Shown here: positions 44,283 through 53,604 of the stretch, piece by piece
How positions within the stretch are numbered: position 1 is the stretch's first letter
Layout of the letters: each line of letters starts with the position of its first letter
DNA from: Rhodobacter sp.
Lineage (GTDB): Bacteria > Pseudomonadota > Alphaproteobacteria > Rhodobacterales > Rhodobacteraceae
DNA: 64,000 nt
Assembly (NCBI GenBank): GCA_027484145.1
Contig: JAIXUH010000034.1
Coordinates: 1 to 64,000, forward strand
Direction of reading: 5' to 3'
The notes under the pieces: model-generated
Databases searched by the model: none
What the model saw: the letters and a program-made list of their open reading frames with translations, nothing else
What the model was told of the DNA's origin: nothing
Made by a program: the position numbers and the translations under genes

Positions 44283-45788
44283 ATGCGTTCTGTTTATGCC
44301 CGCCTGTTGGGTGGTATTGCGGCCTTCGCAGTTGCCGGCCCCGTGCTTGCGGCGGATACCGACATCATTATTGCGCTGAACGAAGAGTTGGAGGTGGTCG
44401 AACCTTGCATGGCCTCGCAGTCCAACATCGGCCGCGTGATCTTGCAGAATATCAGCGAAACCCTGACCGAACTGGATACCAGCAATGGCGCGCTGAAGGG
44501 CCGTCTGGCGGAAAGCTGGGAGGCGGCAGATGCCGACACCTGGCGTTTCAAGCTGCGGTCGGGTGTGACCTTTTCGGACGGATCGGCCTTTGGCGCGGAT
44601 GACGTGAAGGCCAGCATCGAGCGCACGCTGTCGGACAAACTGACCTGTGAAATCGGGGCCAAGTTCTTTGGTGGCATGAAGATCACCGCCGAAGTGGTGG
44701 ATGATGGCACCATCGATATCACATCAGACCCGGCGCAACCGATCCTGCCCCTGTTGATGTCGACGCTGACGATTGTGCCTGCCGAAACGCCGCTGGAGTT
44801 TACGCGCACACCCGTCGGCACCGGCCCCTATGTTCTGTCGGAGTGGAACGCCGGCCAATCCATCGTTCTGGACCGCCGCGAAGGTTATTGGGGTGAACAG
44901 CCGGTGGTGACCAAGGCCACCTATGTGTTCCGCAGCGATGATGCGGTGCGCGCGGCGATGGTGGGCACGGGCGAGGCGGATATTGTGCCGCTGATCAACC
45001 AGAACGATGCCACCAATCCAGCGACCGACTTCAGCTATCCGAACTCGGAAACCACCTACTTGCGCGTGGACAACACCATTGCGCCGCTGAACGACATCCG
45101 CATTCGCAAGGCCATGAACATGGCGGTGGACCGCGATGCCTTCCTTGGCACGCTGATCCCGGCAGATGCGATCAAGGCCACGCATATGGTGCCCCCGTCG
45201 ACCCTTGGCTGGAACAAGGATCTGGCGCCGCTGGCCTTTGACGTCGAAGGGGCGAAGGCGCTGGTCGAGGAGGCGCGGGCGGCCGGTGTTCCGGTCGATA
45301 CAGAAATCGAGATGGTCTGCCGCACCGGCAACTTCCCGAACGTGACCGAGGTCTGCGAAGCGCTGCAGCAGATGTTCGCCGACGTGGGCCTGAACGTGAA
45401 GCTGACGATGATGGAAGTGGCGGAATGGATTCAGGTCTATTCCAAGCCCTTCGCCGAAGATCGTGGTCCGCGCATGGTCATGGCCATGCATGACAACAAC
45501 CGCGGTGATCCGGTGTTTTCGATGTTCTTCAAGTATGCCTGCGAAGGCGTGCAGTCGGGTATCTGTGACGCCGATCTGGACAAGATGATTGCCGATGCCA
45601 CCGCCGCCACGGGTGATGCCCGCGGCCCGGCATGGAGCCCGGTTTTTGCCAAGGTGCACAATGACATCGTGGCCGACGTCTTCCTGTTCCACATGGTTGG
45701 CTTCAGCCGCGTGTCCGAGCGTCTGGACTTTACCCCGACGATTGCCACGAACAGCGAGTTGCAACTGTCGCAGATCAAGCTGAAATGA
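44283..45788 (+). CDS. Peptide/nickel-type ABC solute-binding protein (family 5)
   Basis: A 501-residue periplasmic protein. The ATG at 44283 has AAGGAGGAG upstream and begins the signal peptide RSVYARLLGGIAAFAVAGPVLA. The mature sequence follows the family 5 pattern (LAESWEAADADTWRFKLRSGVTFSDG, FTRTPVGTGPYVLSEW, LNDIRIRKAMNMAVDRDAFL). Members bind peptides, nickel, glutathione, oligosaccharides or sugar acids. The linked dehydratase and KdgD-type genes favour a sugar acid or oligo-uronide. A large hairpin follows its stop. Confidence 0.89.
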   Translation: MRSVYARLLGGIAAFAVAGPVLAADTDIIIALNEELEVVEPCMASQSNIGRVILQNISETLTELDTSNGALKGRLAESWEAADADTWRFKLRSGVTFSDGSAFGADDVKASIERTLSDKLTCEIGAKFFGGMKITAEVVDDGTIDITSDPAQPILPLLMSTLTIVPAETPLEFTRTPVGTGPYVLSEWNAGQSIVLDRREGYWGEQPVVTKATYVFRSDDAVRAAMVGTGEADIVPLINQNDATNPATDFSYPNSETTYLRVDNTIAPLNDIRIRKAMNMAVDRDAFLGTLIPADAIKATHMVPPSTLGWNKDLAPLAFDVEGAKALVEEARAAGVPVDTEIEMVCRTGNFPNVTEVCEALQQMFADVGLNVKLTMMEVAEWIQVYSKPFAEDRGPRMVMAMHDNNRGDPVFSMFFKYACEGVQSGICDADLDKMIADATAATGDARGPAWSPVFAKVHNDIVADVFLFHMVGFSRVSERLDFTPTIATNSELQLSQIKLK

Positions 45789-45801
45789 CATAAGCTGACG
45801 G

Positions 45802-45833
45802 CAACGGCGGCGCAAACCTCTGCGCCGCCGTTG
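45802..45833 (+). terminator. Strong hairpin between binding-protein and permease genes
   Basis: CAACGGCGGCGCA (45802-45814) pairs perfectly over 13 bp with TGCGCCGCCGTTG (45821-45833) around AACCTC. No long T-run follows (TCATTC), so it may protect the upstream mRNA from 3' exonucleases or attenuate, rather than terminate fully. Confidence 0.6.
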
Positions 45834-45862
45834 TCATTCGTGCGAGGGGGGCGCCGGCAAAC

Positions 45863-46777
45863 ATGCGGAAATTCTTGGGAAAACGCGCCGTGGCCAGTGC
45901 CGTGTCGCTTTTGCTGCTGATCGTGATGGTGTTTTTCCTGTCACGGCTGACCGGCGATCCGACACAGCTTTACCTGCCTGTCGATGCCAGCCTTGAGGCG
46001 CGCGAGAAGTTCCGCGAGTTGCATGGCCTGAATGACCCGTTGATGGTGCAGTTCGGCCGTTATGTGGTGGATCTGGCACAGCTTGATTTCGGCGACAGCA
46101 TCCGCAAGGCCCGGCCCGCCCTTGATGTTGTGCTGGAGGCGTTCAAGTGGACCCTTGCCCTTGCCCTGATCACCATGGCGCTGGTCACGGTGGCGGCCAT
46201 CGTTGTCGGATCGCTGGCCGCGTTCCGGGTCGGCGGTCTGTTCGACCGGGTGGCCACATTCTTTTCGCTGATTGGCGCATCGGCCCCGGATTTCTGGATT
46301 GCCATCGTCGCCATCGTGCTGTTTTCGGTCAACCTTGGCTGGTTGCCCACCTCGGGCACCGGAACCATCTGGCACTGGATCCTGCCGATTTCGGTATTGT
46401 TCATTCGGCCCTTTGGCCTGATCCTGCAGGTGGTGCGGGGCGCGATGATTACGGCCCTGTCCTCGGCTTACGTGAAAACCGCGCGGGCCAAGGGGGTGCG
46501 TCCGCGCCCGGTGATCTTTGTGCATGCCTTGCGCAACGGGATGTTGCCCGTGATCACGGTGATCGGCGATCAGGCGGCGGGCATGTTGAACGGCGCGGTG
46601 GTGGTAGAGACGATCTTCGGCTTTCCGGGGGTCGGAAAACTGATGATCGACAGCATCTTGCAGCGCGATTTTGCCGTGGTTCTGGCGGCCATCATGGTGA
46701 CGGCCATCGCTATTTTCCTGATGAACATCCTGATCGACATCGCCTATGCGGTGCTTGATCCGCGGATCCGGTATTGA
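45863..46777 (+). CDS. ABC transporter permease, DppB-like
   Basis: A 304-residue permease of the oligopeptide type with about six transmembrane segments. Characteristic features are the N-terminal helix followed by the periplasmic LTGDPTQLYLPVDASLEAREKFRELHGLNDPL and the ATPase loop YVKTARAKGVRPRPVIFVHALRNG. It is 74 bp after the binding-protein gene, and the next permease starts 1 bp after its stop. It forms half of the import channel. Confidence 0.9.
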   Translation: MRKFLGKRAVASAVSLLLLIVMVFFLSRLTGDPTQLYLPVDASLEAREKFRELHGLNDPLMVQFGRYVVDLAQLDFGDSIRKARPALDVVLEAFKWTLALALITMALVTVAAIVVGSLAAFRVGGLFDRVATFFSLIGASAPDFWIAIVAIVLFSVNLGWLPTSGTGTIWHWILPISVLFIRPFGLILQVVRGAMITALSSAYVKTARAKGVRPRPVIFVHALRNGMLPVITVIGDQAAGMLNGAVVVETIFGFPGVGKLMIDSILQRDFAVVLAAIMVTAIAIFLMNILIDIAYAVLDPRIRY

Positions 46778-46778
46778 G

Positions 46779-47708
46779 ATGCCCATGACAACCAGCGTGC
46801 CCCGCCCCAAGGCAGATGCCGAACCCACAGCCGTGCGGGCGGTTCTGTCCATGTTGTGGGCTGACAAGTTTGCCACCGTGGCGGTGATCTTTCTGGCGGT
46901 TGTCCTGTTCTGCGCGATATTCGGGCCGTGGCTTCTGGATGCCGTTGCCACAAAGCAGAACCTGCGCGGGCGCAATGCGCCGCCGTTCGATTTCACGCGC
47001 GGCTGGCTGTTCTGGCTGGGCGGCGATGCGCTTGGCCGCCCCTTGCTGGCGCGCATCGTGGTTGCGGCGCAGAACACCATGATGGTGGCCGCAGGTGCGG
47101 TGGCCGCATCCATGGTGATCGGCTCGGCTTTGGGGCTGATCGCGGGCTATTCGCGGGGGAGGGCGTCGCAGATCATTCCGCGTCTGGCTGACGTGATCAT
47201 GTCATTCCCGTCGCTTTTGCTGGCGGTGATCGTGCTTTACATGCTGGAGCCGTCGGTCACCAATATCATCCTCGTGCTGGCGATCACCCGCATTCCCGTT
47301 TACTTGCGCACCACGCGGGCCGAAGTGCTGGAGGTGCGCGAGCGGATGTTCGTGCAGGCGGCGCGCGTGATGGGCGCATCCGACACACGGATCATCTTTC
47401 GCCATATCCTGCCGATAGTGATGCCCACGCTGCTGACCATCGCCACGCTGGATTTTGCCTTTGTGATGCTGGCTGAAAGTTCGCTGTCGTTCCTCGGCAT
47501 CGGGATTCAGGCGCCTGAAATCACATGGGGCCTGATGGTCAGTCAGGGGCGGCCCTATATGACCAATGCGTGGTGGCTGTCGTTCTGGCCGGGTCTGGCC
47601 ATCGTGCTGACCACGCTTAGCCTGAACCTTTTGTCCAACTGGCTGCGCGTGGCGCTGGACCCGACCCAACGCTGGCGGCTGGAAATGGGGGCGCGCAAGA
47701 ATGGCTGA
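46779..47708 (+). CDS. ABC transporter permease, DppC-like
   Basis: A 309-residue permease partner. The ATG at 46779 follows the previous stop by one base; ATG 46785 is an alternative. The family features are GGDALGRPLLARIV in the first periplasmic part, the ATPase-contact loop FVQAARVMGASDTRIIFRHILP, and ESSLSFLGIGIQAPEITWG near the end. It overlaps the following ATPase gene by 8 bp. It should pair with the DppB-like permease. Confidence 0.9.
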   Translation: MPMTTSVPRPKADAEPTAVRAVLSMLWADKFATVAVIFLAVVLFCAIFGPWLLDAVATKQNLRGRNAPPFDFTRGWLFWLGGDALGRPLLARIVVAAQNTMMVAAGAVAASMVIGSALGLIAGYSRGRASQIIPRLADVIMSFPSLLLAVIVLYMLEPSVTNIILVLAITRIPVYLRTTRAEVLEVRERMFVQAARVMGASDTRIIFRHILPIVMPTLLTIATLDFAFVMLAESSLSFLGIGIQAPEITWGLMVSQGRPYMTNAWWLSFWPGLAIVLTTLSLNLLSNWLRVALDPTQRWRLEMGARKNG

Positions 47709-49329
47709 CCATCTGCTGGAGGTACGCAATCTTTCCGTCACCTTTCACACGGTGCGCGGGCCGGTTCACGCCGTGCGAAACGTCAGCTGGCATCTGGACC
47801 GGGGCGAAGTGCTGGCAATCCTTGGGGAAAGCGGTTCGGGCAAGTCGGTGTCGGCGGCGGCCATCATGGACCTGATCGATTGCCCGCCGGGCGAGATTAC
47901 CAGCGGCGCCTGCCTGTTCGAAGGGCGTGATCTGCTGAAGATGGGGGTTGAAGAACGCCGCGCCATCAATGGCAAACGCATCGCGATGATCTTTCAGGAC
48001 CCGCTGTCGCACCTGAACCCGGTCTATTCCGTAGGCTGGCAGATCGAGGAAACGCTGGTCATTCATGGCACCCCAAAGGCAAAGGCGCAGACGGAAACGC
48101 TGGCGCTGCTGGCCAAGGTGGGGATACCCGACCCCGCCGGGTCAGCCCGCAAGTATCCGCACCAGTTTTCGGGCGGGCAGCGGCAGCGCCTGATGATCGC
48201 CATGGCGTTGGCGCTGCGCCCCGATATTCTGATCGCGGATGAGCCGACGACGGCGCTGGATGTTACCGTTCAGGCGCAGATTCTGGCGCTGCTCGAAACC
48301 TTGCAGCACGAAACCGGGATGGGGCTGCTGTTGATTACCCATGATCTGGGTGTGGTGGCCGAGGTGGCCGACCGCGTGGTTGTGATGAACGCGGGCGAGA
48401 TTGTCGAACAGGGCACGGCGGCGGATGTCTACGCCAACCCGCAGCACCCCTATACCAAGCGCCTGATCGGGGCCGCGCCCGGCAAAGGCGCGATGGCGCC
48501 CGACCGCACCGGCAAGGTCGTGCCCTTGCTGGAGGTGACGGGCCTGCGCAAAAGCTATGGCGCTTTTGCCGCCCTGCAGGATGCCAGTTTCACGCTTGAA
48601 GAGGGTGAGACGGTCGCCATCGTCGGCGAAAGCGGGTCTGGCAAATCGACGCTGGCCAAGTGCTTGTTGCGGCTGGAGGAACCCACTGGCGGCAAGGCGA
48701 TCTACAAGGGGCGCGATCTGCTGGCCCTGTCGCCGGTCGAGCTTTATGCCATGCGCCGCGACATCCAGATGGTGTTTCAGGACCCGACGCAAAGCCTGAA
48801 CCCGCGCATGTCTGTTTATGACCTGATATCAGAGGCTTGGGTCATTCACCCCGATATTCTGCCCAAAGTACGCTGGCGCGCGCGCGTGGCCGAATTGCTC
48901 GATCAGGTGGGGCTGACGCCGGAGCACATGCACCGCTATCCACACCAATTCTCCGGCGGGCAACGGCAGCGCATCGCCATTGCCCGTGCCCTTGCGCTGG
49001 AACCGCGGATCATTGTCTGTGATGAGGCGGTCTCGGCGCTTGATGTCTCGATTCAGGCGCAAGTGATTGATCTGCTTGATGGATTGCGCAAGCGTCTGGG
49101 TCTGTCCTATATCTTTATCGCCCATGATCTGCCGGTGGTGCGCGATTTTGCTGACCGTGTGATCGTCATGCAGGGCGGGCGGATCGTGGAACAGGGGTCG
49201 GTGCGGCAAATCTTTGAGGCCCCGCGCGAAGCCTATACCCGTAACCTGCTCGCCGCGTCGCTGGACCCTGACCCCGCCGTGCAAGCCGCCCGCCGCAAGG
49301 CGCGCCTGACCGAAAGCCTGACAGCATGA
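47701..49329 (+). CDS. ABC transporter ATPase, fused DppD-DppF type
   Basis: A 542-residue protein that joins the two ATPases normally separate in Dpp/Opp systems. Each half has Walker A GESGSGKS (near residues 41 and 310), the signature FSGGQRQR and Walker B ([24 protein letters not shown]). The linker carries [16 protein letters not shown], the oligopeptide-type C-terminal motif. It drives uptake by the two preceding permeases and overlaps the 2-hydroxyacid dehydrogenase start by ATGA. Confidence 0.92.
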   Translation: MADHLLEVRNLSVTFHTVRGPVHAVRNVSWHLDRGEVLAILGESGSGKSVSAAAIMDLIDCPPGEITSGACLFEGRDLLKMGVEERRAINGKRIAMIFQDPLSHLNPVYSVGWQIEETLVIHGTPKAKAQTETLALLAKVGIPDPAGSARKYPHQFSGGQRQRLMIAMALALRPDILIADEPTTALDVTVQAQILALLETLQHETGMGLLLITHDLGVVAEVADRVVVMNAGEIVEQGTAADVYANPQHPYTKRLIGAAPGKGAMAPDRTGKVVPLLEVTGLRKSYGAFAALQDASFTLEEGETVAIVGESGSGKSTLAKCLLRLEEPTGGKAIYKGRDLLALSPVELYAMRRDIQMVFQDPTQSLNPRMSVYDLISEAWVIHPDILPKVRWRARVAELLDQVGLTPEHMHRYPHQFSGGQRQRIAIARALALEPRIIVCDEAVSALDVSIQAQVIDLLDGLRKRLGLSYIFIAHDLPVVRDFADRVIVMQGGRIVEQGSVRQIFEAPREAYTRNLLAASLDPDPAVQAARRKARLTESLTA

Positions 49330-50273
49330 AGCCCGAAGTTCTGGTGATCTATCCCACGTTGCCGCCGCAAATGGCGGTGCTGGCCGAACGTTATACCCTG
49401 CACCGCTATGACCTTGCTGATACCGACGCAAAGGCCGACATGCTGGCCGATGCGGGGCGGCGCTGTGAGGCCGTCGTGACCAACGGCCATGCAGCACTGA
49501 CGCGCGAGATGATCGCGCAACTGCCGGCGCTGAAGGTGGTGGCCTGTTCCAGCGCAGGGTATGAGACGATTGATGTCGCCGCCCTGACCGAACGCGGCAT
49601 CAAACTGACCAACACGTCAGACGCGCTTGCCGATGATGTGGCCGATATGGCGTTGCTTTTGACCATGGCTGCGCGGCGGGCGCTGGTGGCGGGGCATGTT
49701 TATGTCACCTCGGGCGATTGGGGCCGCAAGGGTATGTTCCCGCTGCAATCGGCGCTGCGGGGCAAACGGCTGGGCATCGTTGGCATGGGCCATATCGGGC
49801 AGGCGATCATTGCACGGGCCGAGGCGGTGGGGCTGGATGTGGCCTATTTCAGTCGCACCGAAAAGCCGCAGGTGGCCCGCCCGTTCCAGCCTGATCTGCT
49901 GAGGCTGGCAGAATGGGCCGATATTCTGATTGTCATCGTGGCGGGGGGCGCGGGCACACGCAACCTGATCAATGCCGATGTGATGCGCGCCCTTGGCCCG
50001 CAGGGCACGCTGGTCAATGTCAGCCGGGGTACGGTCGTTGACGAAGCCGCGCTGATTGCCGCCCTGCGCGACGGCCACCTTGGGCATGCGGCGCTGGATG
50101 TGTTCTGGAATGAGCCTACCCCGGACCCCGCCCTGACCAGCCTGCCCAATGTCACGCTTTACCCGCACCATGCCAGCGGCACCCGCGAAACGCGCGATGC
50201 CATGTCACAACTGGTGGTCGACAATCTGGCCGCCCATTACGCAGGCCAACCCCTGCTGACGCCGGTCAACTAG
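49326..50273 (+). CDS. D-isomer-specific 2-hydroxyacid dehydrogenase
   Basis: A 315-residue NAD(P)-dependent enzyme. The nucleotide-binding GMGHIGQAIIARAE is near residue 158, the arginine in NVSRGTVVDEAAL and the Glu/His pair (FWNEPTPDPAL, YPHHASGT) complete the active site. Such proteins reduce glyoxylate, hydroxypyruvate or 2-oxo sugar acids. It is the last gene of the plus-strand ABC operon and converges with the GntR gene 5 bp away. It probably acts on the imported acid or a product. Confidence 0.88.
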   Translation: MKPEVLVIYPTLPPQMAVLAERYTLHRYDLADTDAKADMLADAGRRCEAVVTNGHAALTREMIAQLPALKVVACSSAGYETIDVAALTERGIKLTNTSDALADDVADMALLLTMAARRALVAGHVYVTSGDWGRKGMFPLQSALRGKRLGIVGMGHIGQAIIARAEAVGLDVAYFSRTEKPQVARPFQPDLLRLAEWADILIVIVAGGAGTRNLINADVMRALGPQGTLVNVSRGTVVDEAALIAALRDGHLGHAALDVFWNEPTPDPALTSLPNVTLYPHHASGTRETRDAMSQLVVDNLAAHYAGQPLLTPVN

Positions 50274-50278
50274 GCCGC

Positions 50279-51007
50279 TTATGCCTTGAAATACTGCGGG
50301 TATTGCCGGCGCAGGTCATCAACACGGCTGACGGTCTGGCTCAGGTGGTCGCGGATCGCGGCCTGCGCGGCATCCGGGTCATGCGCGGCAAGGGCGGCCA
50401 CGATGTCACGGTGGCCCTGCAGGATGCGGCGGATCTTGCCCACGTTCGGCAAATCCAGCCGACGCACACGGTTCAGATGCCCGGAACGCGCGCGCAACAG
50501 GGCATGCAGGCCGGGTTGCCCCGCCGCGGCCATCAGCGTCTGGTGAAAGGCCTCGTCCAGTTCCTGAAACGTCGGCAGTTCCGCCGCATTGTCGGCCACA
50601 GCTTCTTGCAGGGTGACGATCGTGTTCAGCCGGGCAAGGGCTGCGGCCCCACAATCAACCGCCAGCCGACGCAGCACCTCGGTTTCGACGGCAATCCGCA
50701 AAAAGTGCGCTTCGTGCATTTTCGCGGTATCAATCCGGGTCACAACGGTGCGCGATTGTGGGAAAATGTCAACCAGCCCCTCGGCCTCCAGCCGCTGCAA
50801 CGCCTCGCGCAAGGGGGTTTGGCTGACGTCGTATTGCCGGGCCAGATCAATGCGGGACAGCACGGTATCCGGCGGCAGGTCCAACGTGATGATCCGCTGG
50901 CGCACCGCGTCCAAGGTGCGGGCGGCGGCGGATTGCGCGCCTGCACCACCCGGTGTTCCGGTCAGGCTGGTGAACTGCTGCATGAAATCTGCCCCGTCAT
51001 CCTGCAT
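50279..51007 (-). CDS. GntR-family regulator, FCD type, of the sugar-acid regulon
   Basis: A 242-residue regulator. I chose the ATG at 51007, with GAGGG 5-6 bases upstream. The winged helix is RIDLARQYDVSQTPLREALQRLEAEGL and the FCD sensor domain contains AHFLRIAVETEVLRRL and ELDEAFHQTLMAAAG. It is divergent from the dehydratase operon and lies at the end of the ABC operon. Identical palindromes CTAATATATTAG stand in front of both operons and in its own control region, making it the likely common repressor. Confidence 0.88.
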   Translation of the reverse strand: MQDDGADFMQQFTSLTGTPGGAGAQSAAARTLDAVRQRIITLDLPPDTVLSRIDLARQYDVSQTPLREALQRLEAEGLVDIFPQSRTVVTRIDTAKMHEAHFLRIAVETEVLRRLAVDCGAAALARLNTIVTLQEAVADNAAELPTFQELDEAFHQTLMAAAGQPGLHALLRARSGHLNRVRRLDLPNVGKIRRILQGHRDIVAALAAHDPDAAQAAIRDHLSQTVSRVDDLRRQYPQYFKA

Positions 51008-51072
51008 GTCTGCCCTCACCGCCTTTTGCCGCGATCTTGCATGACCGATTCGGCGTTGCAACAACTGATCAG

Positions 51073-51084
51073 CTAATATATTAG
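51073..51084. promoter_or_regulatory. 12-bp palindrome CTAATATATTAG, copy 2 (candidate GntR operator)
   Basis: It is identical to the site at 44160-44171. It is placed almost centrally between the GntR start (51007) and the dehydratase start (51148). TTGCAA at 51056-51061 and TATTAG at 51079-51084 (17-bp spacer) could form the rightward promoter, so a bound repressor would cover the -10 element. Confidence 0.75.
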
Positions 51085-51147
51085 TAGATAAGATGCGCGC
51101 ACCCCTTCCTTCACCCAGATAGGCACGGGACGCGACCGGGGAAGAAG

Positions 51148-52875
51148 ATGAAGCAATACAACGATTTGCGATCCTCTCGCTGGATGGCGCCAGATGATCT
51201 GCGCAGTTTCGGCCACCGCTCGCGCACCATGCAGATGGGCTATGACCCGGTCGATTGGGAGGGAAAGCCGATCATCGCCGTGCTGAACACGTGGTCCGAT
51301 GCGCAGCCTTGCCACATGCACTTCAAGGACCGGGTCGAATGGGTCAAGCGCGGCATCCTGCAGGCGGGGGGCTTTCCGCTGGAACTGCCCGCGCTCAGCC
51401 TGTCAGAAAACTACGTCAAGCCGACGACCATGCTGTATCGCAACCTATTGGCGATGGAGACGGAAGAGCTTTTGCGATCGCACCCTGTCGATGGCGCGGT
51501 GCTGATGGGTGGCTGTGACAAGACGACGCCGGGGCTGGTGATGGGGGCCGTGTCGATGGGGCTGCCGTTCATCTTTCTTCCAGCAGGGCCAATGTTGCGG
51601 GGCAATTATGCGGGCAAGGCGCTGGGGTCGGGCACCGACGGGTTCAAGTTCTGGGATGAACGCCGCGCCGGAACCATCACCAAGGAAGAATGGGTCGGCA
51701 TCGAAGGCGGCATCGCCCGCAGTTACGGCCATTGCATGACAATGGGCACCGCCAGCACCATGACCGCAATTGCCGAGGCGATGGGGCTGTGCCTGCCGGG
51801 CGCATCCTCGATCCCCGCTGCCGATGCCAACCATCAGCGCATGTCCACCCAATGCGGGCGGCGCATCGTCGATATGGTTTGGGAAGATCTGACACCGAAA
51901 CAGATCATCACCCCCGCCGCCGTTGAAAACGCGGTGATCGTGGCGATGGCGACGGGCTGTTCGACCAATGCCATCATCCACTTGATCGCCATGGCACGGC
52001 GGGCTGGTGTGCCGCTTGGCCTTGATGACCTTGACCGCATCGGCCGCACCACCCCGGTCATCGCCAATATCCGGCCATCGGGCACGCAATACCTGATGGA
52101 AGACTTTTACTACGCTGGTGGCTTGCGTGCCCTGATGAAGGAACTCTTGGGCAAGCTGGATGAAACTGCCATCACGGTGACGGGCCGCCCCTTGGTCGAA
52201 GGGTTGGAGTCCGCCAAGACCTACAATGCCGATGTGATCCGCCCGCTGTCGAACCCGGTCTATCACGAAGGGTCGCTGGCCGTGCTGCGCGGCAACCTTG
52301 CCCCTGATGGTGCCGTGATCAAGCCCGCCGCCTGTGATCCTGCGTTTCATGTCCATTCCGGCCCCGCCTTGGTGGCCGACAGCTACCCCGACCTGAAAAA
52401 GATCATTGATGATCCGGATTACCCGATGACCCCAGATACTGTGCTGGTCTTACGCAACGCCGGGCCGCAGGGCGGGCCGGGGATGCCGGAGTGGGGCATG
52501 ATCCCGATGCCGAAGGCACTTCTGAAACTGGGTCTGCGCGATATGGTGCGCCTTTCCGATGCGCGCATGTCTGGCACCAGTTTTGGCGCCTGCGTGCTGC
52601 ATGTGGCCCCGGAGTCCTGGGTGGGCGGGCCGCTGGCGCTGTTGAAAACCGGGGATATCGTTGATCTGAACATCCCTGCGCGCAGCTTGAACATGCGGGT
52701 GACCGATGCGGAACTTGCCACCCGACGCGCGGCTTGGGTCGCGCCCAAGCCGCACTATGACCGTGGCTATGGCTTTGTGTTCAACAAGCACATCGAACAG
52801 GCCGACAAGGGCTGTGACTTTGATTTTCTGCGCGCCGATTTTGGCGGGCCGACCCCCGACCCCGTGATCTTTTAG
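51148..52875 (+). CDS. IlvD/EDD-family sugar-acid dehydratase (L-arabinonate dehydratase-like)
   Basis: A 575-residue Fe-S dehydratase. Cys55 (NTWSDAQPCHMHF), Cys123 (GGCDKTTP) and Cys196 (YGHCMTMGT) are spaced 68 and 73 residues. That matches the [2Fe-2S] ligands I recall for Rhizobium L-arabinonate dehydratase. The length also fits the pentonate/hexonate group rather than IlvD used for branched amino acids. It should convert an aldonate to a 2-keto-3-deoxy acid. It is the first gene of an operon with RraA-like and KdgD-like genes under the GntR palindrome. Confidence 0.86.
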   Translation: MKQYNDLRSSRWMAPDDLRSFGHRSRTMQMGYDPVDWEGKPIIAVLNTWSDAQPCHMHFKDRVEWVKRGILQAGGFPLELPALSLSENYVKPTTMLYRNLLAMETEELLRSHPVDGAVLMGGCDKTTPGLVMGAVSMGLPFIFLPAGPMLRGNYAGKALGSGTDGFKFWDERRAGTITKEEWVGIEGGIARSYGHCMTMGTASTMTAIAEAMGLCLPGASSIPAADANHQRMSTQCGRRIVDMVWEDLTPKQIITPAAVENAVIVAMATGCSTNAIIHLIAMARRAGVPLGLDDLDRIGRTTPVIANIRPSGTQYLMEDFYYAGGLRALMKELLGKLDETAITVTGRPLVEGLESAKTYNADVIRPLSNPVYHEGSLAVLRGNLAPDGAVIKPAACDPAFHVHSGPALVADSYPDLKKIIDDPDYPMTPDTVLVLRNAGPQGGPGMPEWGMIPMPKALLKLGLRDMVRLSDARMSGTSFGACVLHVAPESWVGGPLALLKTGDIVDLNIPARSLNMRVTDAELATRRAAWVAPKPHYDRGYGFVFNKHIEQADKGCDFDFLRADFGGPTPDPVIF

Positions 52876-52884
52876 GGCGCTGAA

Positions 52885-53595
52885 ATGAACCCGGATACCA
52901 AAGACAAGCTGATGGGCGTCTCTGTCGCCACCCTTGCCACGGCGCTGTTCAAGCGCGGACTGCGCCATCAGGTGATACAGGACGTGCGCCCCGTGGCGCG
53001 CAAGGGGCGCAACATGGTCGGCCCCGCCTTTACCCTGCGCTACATGCCCGCGCGAGAGGATCGCAATACGCTGGCCGTGTTCCGCAACCCCCTGCACCCG
53101 CAGCGGCAGGCCATCGAGCAATGCCCCGTGGGGGCCGTTCTGGTGATGGACAGCCGCAAGGACGCCCGCGCGGCCAGTGCGGGTGACATCCTGATCACCC
53201 GCCTGATGGTGCGCGGCGGCGCGGGTGTGGTCACGGATGGCGGCTTTCGCGACTCTATGGCGATTGGTGCGCTGGACATGCCCGCCTATCACCAGCGCGC
53301 GGCCAGCCCCACCAACCTTACCCTGCACGAGGCGATAGATCTGAACGTGCCCATCGGCTGCGGCGATGTGGCGGTGTTTCCCGGCGATATCGTGGTGGGC
53401 GATGATGACGCCGTCATCATCATTCCCGCCCATCTGGCTGATGAAGTGGCGACCGAGGCGGTCGAGATGACGGCCTATGAAGATTTTGTGGTGGAGCGTG
53501 TGAAGGCGGGCCACACGATCATCGGCCTGTACCCGCCAACCGACGAGTCAAACCTTGCGCTGTTTGCCGACTGGCGCCGCGCCAATTCCCGCTAA
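52885..53595 (+). CDS. RraA-family protein (possible aldolase/decarboxylase)
   Basis: A 236-residue RraA-fold protein. The family core is AASAGDILITRLMVRGGAGVVTDGGFRD, with the Gly-rich loop and Asp/Arg that bind metal and oxo-acid in 4-hydroxy-4-methyl-2-oxoglutarate aldolases. RraA itself inhibits RNase E, but members found in catabolic operons are usually metal-dependent aldolases or oxaloacetate decarboxylases. It is 9 bp after the dehydratase and 9 bp before the KdgD-like gene. Its exact step here is unclear. Confidence 0.84.
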   Translation: MNPDTKDKLMGVSVATLATALFKRGLRHQVIQDVRPVARKGRNMVGPAFTLRYMPAREDRNTLAVFRNPLHPQRQAIEQCPVGAVLVMDSRKDARAASAGDILITRLMVRGGAGVVTDGGFRDSMAIGALDMPAYHQRAASPTNLTLHEAIDLNVPIGCGDVAVFPGDIVVGDDDAVIIIPAHLADEVATEAVEMTAYEDFVVERVKAGHTIIGLYPPTDESNLALFADWRRANSR

Positions 53596-53604
53596 GGACA
53601 TGCC

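Noticed and set aside
51148-52875. IlvD of branched-chain amino-acid biosynthesis
   Set aside because: Three-Cys spacing, 575-residue length and KdgD/RraA neighbours point to a sugar-acid dehydratase.
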